Assembly: GCF_019457885.1 (NCBI RefSeq)
Contig: NZ_JAHZST010000004.1
Location: 186,001-250,000, forward strand
Length of the DNA: 64,000 bases
Source of the DNA: Shewanella nanhaiensis
GTDB lineage: Bacteria > Pseudomonadota > Gammaproteobacteria > Enterobacterales > Shewanellaceae
Direction: 5' to 3'
This document shows, one piece after another, positions 26,261 to 34,920 of this stretch (position 1 is its first letter; the number at the start of each line of letters is the position of its first letter). The notes under the pieces are model-generated. The model was not told the DNA's origin. It saw only the letters and a list, made by a program, of their open reading frames with translations, and did not search any database. A program made the translations under genes and the position numbers.

Positions 26261-27463
26261 ATGAAGTTAAATAAACTCTTGATGCCACTGACTTTAACTT
26301 TATCGAGTGTGTGCTCATTTAATGCTACAGCTGTGGTTGAAGACGTAGAGCAAGGTGAGCAATTCGGTATTATAGATAGCATAAGTGATAAACAGGGATA
26401 TAAGTATCGAGCGCTTTGGAAAGAGCCCCAAGATACAAAGATGGCGATGAATAACCCAGATCTCTATGCATGGCGCCTGTTTATTGCCATGAACTGGCCT
26501 GGCAATAGGGATAACTGCCGAGCAGATCAAGATAAAGAGTTTGGTGCACAGGGATATTCGACTTGGCAGTTATGGCGTGAAGTTGAGCAAACTTTCCTGC
26601 CTAATGCACAAGAGCCTAAGTCATGGCGTGAAGCGTGCCGTACTGCAACTGATGCTGAGCTGTTCGATCGCCCAACAGATCCTCGTTATACCACTTTGGC
26701 AGATGAAGATACCCGCTTAAACAGAGCTGCGTACAATCATGTGCGTAAAAACAAGCTTTACAGCCGAGATGAGCAGGAGCGTTTAGTTGCACAGGGGGTC
26801 AAGTCACTGGTTTTTCCTTTGAAGGCAAAAGAGGCTAAAGCAAACTGGGTACGGATCGATGAAGCCGATAAACCTAGATACCACTGGGTCGAGACAGAGA
26901 GTGAAGGTGTCACTGAGATCTGGGGCTTGGCAGGTTTGCATATCATGACCCGTGACATGCCTAAATGGCACTGGTCTACATTTGAGCATGTGGATAATGA
27001 AACTCGCTGGCCTTCGGTATACCCAGAGGCATTTAGAGGTTGGGATGAGATCCCTTCATCTGATAGCGCCGCTTGCCCAGCTGATAACCTTGCCTGTAAT
27101 CAAGTACCAGAAGGTCTTGGGATTGAGGGAACCCGCTGGGAAAACTACCGTTTACGTGGCAGTCAGATTGATTGGGTCGACAATCGAGGCAAGCCTACAA
27201 TTTTGCCTAACTCGAAAATTGAGGGCGACTTTGATCAAGGCTCTATGTCATGTATGACCTGCCATGCATTGGCAGTGAAAGGGGAGTCTAATGATGGCCA
27301 TTTCCCTATCGGTCTAAACCCTGGAGTCAATGAGGAGGGGTTACCTATGGGTTATGTCGGTGTGCCTTCACCTGAGTTATTCCTCGATGAAAATGGGGAA
27401 GAGGTCACCTACATGGAGTTGGACTTTATGTGGTCTCTGCGCCATGCGCAGCGTGAAGAGTAA
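26261..27463 (+). CDS. Exported protein with one c-type haem motif, function unknown
   Basis: A 400-residue protein with a signal peptide (about residues 1-24, ending NATA) and a single CXXCH motif, SCMTCHALA, near residue 329. The body is rich in Trp and charged residues (for example PDLYAWRLFIAMNWPGN). No family was recognised beyond a mono-haem cytochrome c-like protein. It is divergent from the molybdoenzyme operon across 208 bases, so it could be a periplasmic electron carrier or a sensor for that system; this is inference. An AAGGAAG site precedes the ATG and a terminator follows at 27482. Confidence 0.75.
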   Translation: MKLNKLLMPLTLTLSSVCSFNATAVVEDVEQGEQFGIIDSISDKQGYKYRALWKEPQDTKMAMNNPDLYAWRLFIAMNWPGNRDNCRADQDKEFGAQGYSTWQLWREVEQTFLPNAQEPKSWREACRTATDAELFDRPTDPRYTTLADEDTRLNRAAYNHVRKNKLYSRDEQERLVAQGVKSLVFPLKAKEAKANWVRIDEADKPRYHWVETESEGVTEIWGLAGLHIMTRDMPKWHWSTFEHVDNETRWPSVYPEAFRGWDEIPSSDSAACPADNLACNQVPEGLGIEGTRWENYRLRGSQIDWVDNRGKPTILPNSKIEGDFDQGSMSCMTCHALAVKGESNDGHFPIGLNPGVNEEGLPMGYVGVPSPELFLDENGEEVTYMELDFMWSLRHAQREE

Positions 27464-27481
27464 ATTGTTCACTCTTAATCA

Positions 27482-27508
27482 ATGGCTACCTTAGTGGGTA
27501 GCCATTTT
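27482..27508 (+). terminator. Rho-independent terminator
   Basis: ATGGCTACC and GGGTAGCCAT form a stem around a short loop, followed by a T-rich run, shortly after the stop of the haem-motif protein gene. Confidence 0.8.
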
Positions 27509-27548
27509 TGCTTTTAAGCAAAAGCTTCTAATCATAAAGTGAGGGCTT

Positions 27549-28448
27549 ATGTCATCAATTAATAGCAATATGAAGTTGTGGTTAATGGGGCTATTTTTAG
27601 CCCTTGTTGTATTGATTGCTAAATCGGTGATTGATGCGGGAGTACACCCGATATACGTGTCATTTTTTCAGGCGTCGGGCAGTGCTCTCTATCTTATATC
27701 TACTGGCGCCTTTAAAGGGGTCAAGTTAACGTTAGTGAAAAGGCATTTCTCTTTTTTTGTGATCGCCTCCTTGTTGGGGTTTACCATACCGCAACTCATT
27801 GTGTTTTCTTCAGTTAATCATGTTGGGGTCGGAATAGCATCACTCTCCTATGCGCTACCATTAATCGTGACTTATCTGATCTCATTAAAGATGGGGCTAG
27901 AGCCTTTTAACATTAAAGGCCTGCTATTTTTGTTGATCTTGGTTGTTGGAACGTTTGCTTATCTGTTTCGCTCTGAGTATATCCTTGATTTTTCAGGTTC
28001 TTGGAGCTGGATAATTTTGTTGTCCCTATCACCTATCTCCATCGGGATTGCCAATGTTTACCGTTCGGTAAAGTGGCCGACAGGTTTACCTGTGCTCCAT
28101 GTTGCGCTCTTAACTAATCTGTTTTCAGCTATCACTTACCTATTTTTGATATTTATCTTAGCGCCAAGGTTTGATATCGCATCAAGTGAGAAACTCAATG
28201 TGACGCTCTTGCTGATTATATTGATGTTGCTTTCTGGCTCAGGACAGTTTCTATTATTCTCTTTGCAAAAGAGTGTAGGACCGGTATTTATTGGGCAAAC
28301 AGGAAGTATTGTGACTTTATTTGGTGGGGTTTTAGGTTACGTTTTTTATGGAGACAGTTACTCTATCTACACCTTTATCGGCTCGCTATTTATCTTTATT
28401 GGTGTATTTTATTACAGTAAATATAAGCTCTTATATACCCAGAACTAG
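27549..28448 (+). CDS. EamA/DMT-family membrane transporter
   Basis: A 299-residue, strongly hydrophobic protein with about ten predicted membrane segments arranged as two EamA repeats, the layout of the drug/metabolite transporter superfamily. Such proteins usually export amino acids, metabolites or drugs. No substrate can be read from sequence. The gene stands alone: it lies between a terminator at 27482 and the hairpin at 28512, and is followed by a MITE. Confidence 0.85.
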   Translation: MSSINSNMKLWLMGLFLALVVLIAKSVIDAGVHPIYVSFFQASGSALYLISTGAFKGVKLTLVKRHFSFFVIASLLGFTIPQLIVFSSVNHVGVGIASLSYALPLIVTYLISLKMGLEPFNIKGLLFLLILVVGTFAYLFRSEYILDFSGSWSWIILLSLSPISIGIANVYRSVKWPTGLPVLHVALLTNLFSAITYLFLIFILAPRFDIASSEKLNVTLLLIILMLLSGSGQFLLFSLQKSVGPVFIGQTGSIVTLFGGVLGYVFYGDSYSIYTFIGSLFIFIGVFYYSKYKLLYTQN

Positions 28449-28511
28449 TCCTTGGTACGTCATGTTTATAGTTTAGATTTGAGTGCGTTGCAGCTTTTAG
28501 ATGATAAAAAA

Positions 28512-28529
28512 GCCGGTTGTGAAACCGGC
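28512..28529 (+). terminator. Hairpin after the EamA transporter gene
   Basis: GCCGGTT and AACCGGC pair around a 4-base loop, preceded by an A-run and 64 bases after the stop codon. The plus-strand U-tract is poor. Confidence 0.6.
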
Positions 28530-28536
28530 GATAAAC

Positions 28537-28872
28537 TAATACCAATCAGTATAAAGATTTGATCGCTCAGCGAGAGTTTAGCGGTCCTGAGGCAAGGTCT
28601 TTAATTGCTCCTGCATTAATGACATTCACCACATCCATGTGGTTTGCAACGAGTGAAGAGCATAGTGAAACTAGGGTTAAGCTCACTCTTTGTTTATAAA
28701 AAGTCACAGCATCAGAACCGCTAAAACTCGCCTGTAAGGAGTGTTTTTGGCTGCCTACTTCTGCGTTGAATGAACTCATAAGGGAATAACCATTCTATCA
28801 TCCATTCGCCTTGAATTAGTTTGCCAAAAGACACTCTGAGTAGATCAACTTCTTATACTGATTGGTATAATA
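28537..28872. mobile_element. MITE-like element with long imperfect terminal inverted repeats
   Basis: The left end has TACCAATCAGTATAA (about 28540-28554), then GA, TTGATC and CTCAG blocks. The right end is its reverse complement (TTATACTGATTGGTA, about 28853-28867) with GATCAA and CTGAG blocks in mirrored order. The ends match for roughly 40 bases with a few differences, giving an element of about 335 bases bounded by TA-rich sequence. It carries no transposase. A 70-codon frame on the minus strand (28567-28779) is its only notable content. Similar ends are recalled from intergenic elements in Shewanella and Vibrio. Confidence 0.78.
28567..28779 (-). CDS. Possible 70-residue protein inside the MITE
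   Basis: The frame begins MSSFNAEVGSQKHSLQ and runs 70 codons within the inverted-repeat element. It has no recognisable domain and a poor ribosome site. From memory very similar short proteins are annotated at many places in Shewanella genomes, which would reflect copies of the repeat rather than a conserved gene. Treat as part of the element unless expression is shown. Confidence 0.25.
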   Translation of the reverse strand: MSSFNAEVGSQKHSLQASFSGSDAVTFYKQRVSLTLVSLCSSLVANHMDVVNVINAGAIKDLASGPLNSR

Positions 28873-28877
28873 CCTCT

Positions 28878-29480
28878 TTAAAAATAGTTTTCAGCGAGTA
28901 CTTCGCTTAGTGGTAATTGCCCGCCGCGAGGGTGAGCCGACTTCTCTGCCGTTCCTATGGCGATCATCATGGCAATCACATAGCCTTGTGGCAGACGAAT
29001 GAGTCGAGCCAACTCCTCTCTGTCAAACCCCACCATAGGACAGGTATCATAGCCTAGCTCTTTAGCTGCTAACATCATGGTCTGCGCAGCGATTCCGCAA
29101 GAGCGCATCGCTTCATCTCGCTGGATCTGCTCTTTGCCGTTGTAAAAGGCATCCATCATGGGCAGTAGCATATCTTGGGTTTCTTGAGGACTGTTGATGA
29201 CATAGCGCTCTGGCCTATCATTCCACGCGTTAATGTCAGCACATAAAACGACTAATTCGGACGCATCGGCTACTTGAGCTTGTCCCCATGCGGCACTTTT
29301 TACTTTATCGCGTTGGTTCTTGTCTGTAACGCGAACAAAACGCCAGTGCTGGATATTGTAGGATGTTGGTGACAAGATCACCGCTGACATAATTTTATCA
29401 AAATCCTCTGCAGGCATTTCGGCATCGGCATGATAGTGTTTAACGGCTCTGCGCTGTTTAATTGCTTGAAAAACTTCCAT
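28878..29480 (-). CDS. Nitroreductase-family FMN oxidoreductase
   Basis: A 200-residue protein of the NfsB/YdjA-like nitroreductase fold. It begins MEVFQAIKQRRAVKHYH, with the Arg-rich FMN phosphate-binding segment, and has SPTSYNIQHWRFV and a C-terminal GTAEKSAHPR segment. Such FMN enzymes reduce nitroaromatics, quinones or related compounds with NAD(P)H. It is divergent from a LysR gene across about 165 bases, so that regulator probably controls it. The MITE ends 6 bases beyond its stop codon. Confidence 0.9.
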   Translation of the reverse strand: MEVFQAIKQRRAVKHYHADAEMPAEDFDKIMSAVILSPTSYNIQHWRFVRVTDKNQRDKVKSAAWGQAQVADASELVVLCADINAWNDRPERYVINSPQETQDMLLPMMDAFYNGKEQIQRDEAMRSCGIAAQTMMLAAKELGYDTCPMVGFDREELARLIRLPQGYVIAMMIAIGTAEKSAHPRGGQLPLSEVLAENYF

Positions 29481-29644
29481 GGTTTTCTCCTTAATAAGTG
29501 AACACTTAACTCACTGCTTTTGGCTTGGATTCAATCTAATAAATCAAGTGGTTATTCATGCTTTACTTTATAAGGTTTTAGGTTGACTGATTAGCGGGTA
29601 TGTCGGAAACTCATCGTTGACTTTAAGTTGACAATGGTAAAAGT

Positions 29645-30556
29645 ATGGACACTTTTTCGGCAATACCTGTGTTTGTGGCTGTAATAGAGAGCGGCAGTTT
29701 TTCTCAAGCCGCTTCACGCTTAGGGATAAGTAAGTCGGCGGTCAGTAAACGGATCAGGCAGCTAGAGGATAAGCTTGGAGTTCAGCTACTGCACCGAACA
29801 ACTCGCCAACTTAGTTTGACAGAGGCGGGAGAGCGCTATTTCGAGTATGCGCTGAAATCCTATATCGCCGCGGCAGAAGGGGTCGATTCGGTCACTCAAC
29901 TGCAAGGAAATCCTAAAGGTGAGCTTAAAGTAAACTCCCCCATGTCATTTGGCCGCTTGCATATTGCGCCACTTGTGGCCGACTTTTTAGCCAAGTACCC
30001 AGATATCACCTTGAATATGGTGATGGATGATAGAGTCGTTGACTTGGTGGAGGGGGGATTCGATCTGGCGATTCGTGCTGGAAACTTACAGGACTCCACC
30101 CTGATAGCTCGCCGTTTAGCGCCATGTCGCAGTGTGATATGTGCGGCGCCTGAGTACCTTGAAAAACTTGGTACACCATTGATTCCGACAGACTTGAGCA
30201 GGCACAACTGTATCAACTATGCCTATTTTAGTGGCGGCAGTGAGTGGACCTTTCATATGGATACGGGTCCGCTCAAAGTGAAGGTCAGTGGTAACTATCG
30301 GGTGAATAACAGTGAAGCGCTGCAAAAGGCTATCCTATCTGGCTTAGGTATCGCTAAGATCCCCACATTTATCGTCGGCCAAGATATCGCAGAGGGCAAG
30401 CTAATTCCCCTGTTAACCGACTACCAACTCCCTATGCAGACATTTTATGCTGTGTTTCCTGAGCGGCAGCACCTACCCGCCAAAGTTAGGGTTTTTCTTG
30501 ACTTTATTTTGGAAAGATTAGGTGGTGAGCAGCCCTATTGGGATAGAGGTATTTAA
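29645..30556 (+). CDS. LysR-family transcriptional regulator
   Basis: A 303-residue LysR protein. The DNA-binding domain is at residues 1-60 (FSQAASRLGISKSAVSKRIR, then a LLHRTTRQLSL wing), followed by a CrgA-type effector domain. The sequence resembles regulators paired with oxidoreductases. It is divergent from the nitroreductase gene, the likely target. The inducer is unknown. Confidence 0.9.
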   Translation: MDTFSAIPVFVAVIESGSFSQAASRLGISKSAVSKRIRQLEDKLGVQLLHRTTRQLSLTEAGERYFEYALKSYIAAAEGVDSVTQLQGNPKGELKVNSPMSFGRLHIAPLVADFLAKYPDITLNMVMDDRVVDLVEGGFDLAIRAGNLQDSTLIARRLAPCRSVICAAPEYLEKLGTPLIPTDLSRHNCINYAYFSGGSEWTFHMDTGPLKVKVSGNYRVNNSEALQKAILSGLGIAKIPTFIVGQDIAEGKLIPLLTDYQLPMQTFYAVFPERQHLPAKVRVFLDFILERLGGEQPYWDRGI

Positions 30557-30795
30557 TATCAATCGGTATTTGAATCATATTGTGATCTCAATATAGGAAT
30601 ACCATACGGTAAGTGGGTTATTGTATCGACCGTTAAGGATGATGATTGTCAACCAGCCTCAGAGCCTAAACTGTTCACCTGTTTACTTCATTTTGTGTAT
30701 CTCTATTGCCTCAAATAGAGAAGGGGAGCTGCTGAGAGCTGAGTGTAATAAAACCAATAATTAATCAATATTGTTATCAGCTAAGGTCATATTCC

Positions 30796-31677
30796 ATGAA
30801 AAAACTTCTACTTTGTACGCTATGTGCAATCTCCCCTTTTGCCTATTCATCGACAGAAGCGGTTTACCTTCACTATGATGAGGTGCTTGATGGTGCAACT
30901 GACTACCAAAAACAGATCAAGTTGAATATTGATCTATCGGGGAATACGGTGATCGGGAAAACGGAAACGGGCGCGCTGATCTCTGGTCGAGTTGAAAATA
31001 CCAATAGCCAATATATCGGCTCAGGTGACAAACCTAGGTTTCAATTTGAGATCCATCAAGGTGAGACTCGAAACTGGTATTTTGGCCAAGTTAATGGCAA
31101 ATATTGGGAAGGTGTCTGGTTTGGAGCTAACGGTGAGAAAGGTGACTTCTCACTCTACACAGATCTGTTGACCAAAGAGGTGCCTCAGTTTGAGAATATT
31201 ATCGCCTATTACGCTGATGATGTGTTTCAAGTCGGCGGCAATAATACTCACAACGGTCTGAACTCAAGCTTCCTTATCGATTCAGATAATTTAGAGCCGC
31301 ATTTCACTAATCAGGAGTATTTCGATACCAGTAAAGGCTTGTTCTTGCAGGCGGATGTACGTCACGGCAATCTGCCCATGTCATTTTACATGGACTTTGA
31401 AAAGCCAATGGGGATGAAGACTTTCCGTCTAGGTTCATATAATAACGGTGAAGGCACTCGATTACGCACATTCACTTTTGATATATGGAAACATGGTGAG
31501 TGGGAAACCGTAGGCAGTTTTGAGTTTGCACCTATATACGCACCATCGTATCAAAGACAGGAGTTTAACCTACCACGTATGGTATATGCCGATCGCATTC
31601 GTATCTCAGCCAACGCAACTGATGATTACACCAATGGTAGCAAGGTGCTGATGTGGGGCCTCTCTTTTAAACGTTAG
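30796..31677 (+). CDS. Exported beta-rich protein of unknown function
   Basis: A 293-residue protein with a signal peptide (about residues 1-19, ending AYSS). The mature part is rich in short beta-like stretches and aromatic residues (for example RNWYFGQVNGKYWEGVWFG). The last 120 residues, with KTFRLGSYNNGEGTR and a terminal WGLSFKR, look like a discoidin or galactose-binding jelly-roll, but this is weak. No family is recognised. It stands alone, with more than 230 bases upstream and 250 downstream free of genes. Confidence 0.7.
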   Translation: MKKLLLCTLCAISPFAYSSTEAVYLHYDEVLDGATDYQKQIKLNIDLSGNTVIGKTETGALISGRVENTNSQYIGSGDKPRFQFEIHQGETRNWYFGQVNGKYWEGVWFGANGEKGDFSLYTDLLTKEVPQFENIIAYYADDVFQVGGNNTHNGLNSSFLIDSDNLEPHFTNQEYFDTSKGLFLQADVRHGNLPMSFYMDFEKPMGMKTFRLGSYNNGEGTRLRTFTFDIWKHGEWETVGSFEFAPIYAPSYQRQEFNLPRMVYADRIRISANATDDYTNGSKVLMWGLSFKR

Positions 31678-31934
31678 TCTTGCATTATTGGATTAGCTAC
31701 TAGGTAGAAGTAAATCAATGACTTCTACCTTACTCTGTTACTTACCTACGTCTAGATACTTCTCCCTTCCTTAAGAACATTAGCTACAGCTTAATTTTAA
31801 AACTTGTTTGGTTATCATTATGAGTGTAGTGTAATGCATTAGTGCTATTTGTATTATAAATAACACTAGTGGTGGTTGCTAAAGGATGAGCTAGTTGTTT
31901 AACAAGGGAGATTAATAATAAGAAGAGGATAACA

Positions 31935-33326
31935 ATGAGACTAAAGCGATTATTGAGTTTAAGTTTTTTGGGGGGAACCCTTTTAACGGGATCATTTTTG
32001 AGTATTCCTATGGTGTCAGCGGCGAGTGAGGTGAAAACACCTCCTTCCGGTGCTGTCATGCGAGGGAAAGGACCTGGTGGTAACAGTTATTGTGACCTTG
32101 CTAGAGGAACAAATGTAGACGGCGGATATTGTCAGATAAAATGGAGCGATCTCCAAACAGGTCGATTTAGCCAACAACAGTACGATTCAAAAGAAAGTGA
32201 GGAAGAGAAAGCGGAATACCTGAATAGTAAATTTAACTTTTCTCTTATTGATAACGCACTTGCTCAAGCTAAAACTTTTAATGATGACAAATTAGTAAGA
32301 GTCAACCAAGATCTAGGTGACGACGAAAAACTAACTGAGTTAGCGACAGAGGATAAGTTTAAAGTACTCTTGAGAGTCCGCGCTGGTGTCGATTCCCCTC
32401 AGTGGGTAAAAGACTCTACTAAAGTGATTGATTGGTATTTTAAGAGCTTTGAGGCTACTCAGAAACATGAGCTGCCGGCATTTTGGACCGATAAATATCA
32501 GGGCGCATACCTGTCCTTAATGAGAGGATTAGCGGCTAAATATGATGACAATGAGCTGTTTGGAGCGGTTGCCGCGTCCATGTGTATGACAGTTCATGCA
32601 GAGATCATGTGGAATCGAACCGGACGTAAGAAAGATGCTGACGGCAATGAGATCCGCAATGCTGATGGTAAAAATCCCCGCCAGGTAAATATTGCTGCAA
32701 TGACAGATGACTCGGTGTTAGGGAGTGATGTGTACACTAATACTAAGGATTATGCGTGTCTAGAAAAGCAGGTGAATATCCACAATAACACCTGGAAGCG
32801 CACGCCGAGTATTTTCGGTAGCCACCTTTATCAAAAGTATTATCTGACAGAAAAAGATGCGAATAATGCTGCCGATGAACTCGGTAAAAGCCGCGGTAAA
32901 ATTGATGCTGGCGATGCTACGACTTTGCTCGGTAAAACCCGTGATATCTTCAACCACTGTCGTGACAAATTGGGTGATCGTTGTGTGTTAGGTAACAATA
33001 GCCTAAGAGATGATGAAGTCGCGCAGAACAACAACATTTACGATGTACTGCTTGAGTTTGGAGCGCCGCTTTATTTCCAAACCAATGTTTTTGGCTCGGT
33101 AGATGATGGCAAAGATCCGAAAGATGCCTTTAGCTATGAAGATATGTTGGCTGCCATGACTCTGGCAGGGAGCACTTTTGAGGCCTTTATGGTCGAGATG
33201 GCCATGGGCTGGGATTGTGATAATGAATATGACAAAACAGGTTGTACCAAAGCTGACGAGCACTCCGAGGCCTCTAATTTCACCACTCCTCGTGATGTGT
33301 TGAAGAGTAACGGTAGTAACCAGTAG
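31935..33326 (+). CDS. Large exported protein of unknown function
   Basis: A 463-residue protein with a signal peptide (about residues 1-29, ending SAA). Several Cys residues in the mature part (SYCDLA, GGYCQIKW, HCRDKLGDRCV, DCDNEYDKTGC) suggest disulphides and periplasmic or surface location. The region VLLRVRAGVDSPQW, then PAFWTDKYQGAYLSLM, recalls the (beta/alpha)8 core of glycoside hydrolases, but no catalytic pair was identified. AGAGGA precedes the ATG and a terminator follows at 33364. The function is unknown. Confidence 0.7.
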   Translation: MRLKRLLSLSFLGGTLLTGSFLSIPMVSAASEVKTPPSGAVMRGKGPGGNSYCDLARGTNVDGGYCQIKWSDLQTGRFSQQQYDSKESEEEKAEYLNSKFNFSLIDNALAQAKTFNDDKLVRVNQDLGDDEKLTELATEDKFKVLLRVRAGVDSPQWVKDSTKVIDWYFKSFEATQKHELPAFWTDKYQGAYLSLMRGLAAKYDDNELFGAVAASMCMTVHAEIMWNRTGRKKDADGNEIRNADGKNPRQVNIAAMTDDSVLGSDVYTNTKDYACLEKQVNIHNNTWKRTPSIFGSHLYQKYYLTEKDANNAADELGKSRGKIDAGDATTLLGKTRDIFNHCRDKLGDRCVLGNNSLRDDEVAQNNNIYDVLLEFGAPLYFQTNVFGSVDDGKDPKDAFSYEDMLAAMTLAGSTFEAFMVEMAMGWDCDNEYDKTGCTKADEHSEASNFTTPRDVLKSNGSNQ

Positions 33327-33363
33327 CTCAAGAGAGCTTAAGAGAGTTAATTCAATATATGCA

Positions 33364-33391
33364 AGGCGGCTGCATAGGCCGCTTTTTTTTG
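33364..33391 (+). terminator. Rho-independent terminator
   Basis: GCGGC and GCCGC pair around a short loop and are followed by eight Ts, 40 bases after the stop of the exported protein gene. Confidence 0.85.
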
Positions 33392-33437
33392 TCCCAAATT
33401 GGCTCACCTATGCTGGACTGTTTCTTCTACTTTATGA

Positions 33438-33980
33438 TTAGCAGTTAGTGCAGTTACTCTTTTTAGACTGAAAGTCGATGATATTTCCCTGCTTATCGAT
33501 GGAGAATTCACAACATTCATTGAACAGTGAATGAAGCTGTTTACGACTCTTTTGTACTCTTGATTTCAGCGTAGAGTATTTAATACCAAGTTTTTCTGCG
33601 TATGCTTTTTGAGAGGTTCCCTCGATCTCTACAGCAGTTAATATCGCAGCGTCCTCTTTTGGCAGTCGGCTAATAAATGGCGCTATGCACTGCGATAACT
33701 GTTCTAACATCTCTTTTTCTGGCTTGTTGTACCAGAGATCGTTTGGGGCAATATCTCTCTCTTTTCCACGCTGTCGATAGAAATCGATAATGGTGTGATG
33801 GGCTATCTGAAATAACCAAGATTTGATCTTCTTGCTGTCATGGACTGTGGCTAAGTTTTTGTAGGTTTTAATTAATATCTCCTGCAGTAGATCGTCAACA
33901 TCGTCAATATTAGACACATTCTTATGTAAGAAGGCCTTAAGGCTAGTTTGATACTCTGACCATACTTTTTCTACATTCAT
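33438..33980 (-). CDS. ECF sigma factor, SigZ-like
   Basis: A 180-residue sigma-70 factor with region 2 at about residues 10-75 (DVDDLLQEILIKTY, SWLFQIAHHTIIDFYRQ) and region 4 at about residues 105-155 (GTSQKAYAEKLGIKYSTLKSR). It fits the SigZ group. After region 4 it carries CCEF and a terminal CTNC, a possible metal- or thiol-sensing tail. No anti-sigma gene is adjacent. The next gene on the same strand, a GST, also ends in a Cys-rich tail, so a thiol-stress role is plausible but inferred. Confidence 0.88.
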   Translation of the reverse strand: MNVEKVWSEYQTSLKAFLHKNVSNIDDVDDLLQEILIKTYKNLATVHDSKKIKSWLFQIAHHTIIDFYRQRGKERDIAPNDLWYNKPEKEMLEQLSQCIAPFISRLPKEDAAILTAVEIEGTSQKAYAEKLGIKYSTLKSRVQKSRKQLHSLFNECCEFSIDKQGNIIDFQSKKSNCTNC

Positions 33981-34072
33981 GACAAGCGGTTCTTAAATTC
34001 TGTTTAAATTATTAGATTAAGTGAGTGAAGAGGCACTCCATAAGTACCTCTATCTGTAACCGTTTTTAATGG

Positions 34073-34768
34073 TTAGCCACAACAGCTAGTTGAACGACAA
34101 GCCGTACTTTGTATATCTTTTCCTTCAGTGAGATACGTGTTGCTTAGGTAAAAGTCGCTAAATTTCTCATTAAAATCTGCTGCAACGGATTTATCCGCTA
34201 AGCCTGTAGCTAACACAGCTTGTTGCCATGCCTGTGCTTTAGGCAACCCACATAGGAAATCAAACCCAGAGTGCGCCTTAACGATGGCAGCACGGTGGAG
34301 TATAGGTAGCCAGGCGATATCAATGTTACTTAAGGTATCAGATTTAAAGAATTTACTCTGACCCGACAACTGCTTCTCAACCTTGTGAAAAGCGGTTTGG
34401 AACTTATCTGTACGTTGCTCAAACGTCGCTTTATCTTTACTGCTCATGGTTCCACATTGAGTTAGATAATTCTTTGAGCCTAAATAGCTCCAAGCCCTGT
34501 CTAATGCGCGCTGTTCATTAGTTACACCTTGCTCTAATGGACCATGCTCGTCATCAATGTACTCAATAATGGCATCTGACTCAAACAGAGTCACACCATT
34601 AGTTGTGATCATAATAGGCACTTGCCCATTAGGTGAAACGTCAAGAAACCATTGGGGTTTATTATTTAAGTCGATGTACTCAATCTCGTAAGGGATCTTC
34701 TTTGCTTCAAGTGCTGCGGTTACGCGCTGGACAAACGGACAGATTTTAAAACTAACTATTTTGATCAT
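34073..34768 (-). CDS. Glutathione S-transferase-like protein with Cys-rich tail
   Basis: A 231-residue protein. The N-terminal thioredoxin-like GST domain has KICPFVQR (Cys at about residue 8) and VPIMITTNG, then FESDAIIEY for glutathione binding. A helical C-terminal domain follows. The chain ends TACRSTSCCG, an unusual cluster of four cysteines. The start at 34768 has GAGGAAG upstream; an in-frame TTG 15 bases earlier overlaps that site. It is upstream of and co-oriented with the SigZ-like gene, 92 bases apart, and may be its partner or target. Confidence 0.85.
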   Translation of the reverse strand: MIKIVSFKICPFVQRVTAALEAKKIPYEIEYIDLNNKPQWFLDVSPNGQVPIMITTNGVTLFESDAIIEYIDDEHGPLEQGVTNEQRALDRAWSYLGSKNYLTQCGTMSSKDKATFEQRTDKFQTAFHKVEKQLSGQSKFFKSDTLSNIDIAWLPILHRAAIVKAHSGFDFLCGLPKAQAWQQAVLATGLADKSVAADFNEKFSDFYLSNTYLTEGKDIQSTACRSTSCCG

Positions 34769-34920
34769 TCTACGCTTCCTCAATAAAGGTAAATTTTATT
34801 CACACCCATAAGACGAAGAGGAGCAGAAAAAGACGAAACTTTTTTGAAAATAATTTCGATATAGTGCTTGTGGGAACGAGTTAGAGTTAAGCTGTCGGGC
34901 TCACCTCTTACTTTTAGAGG

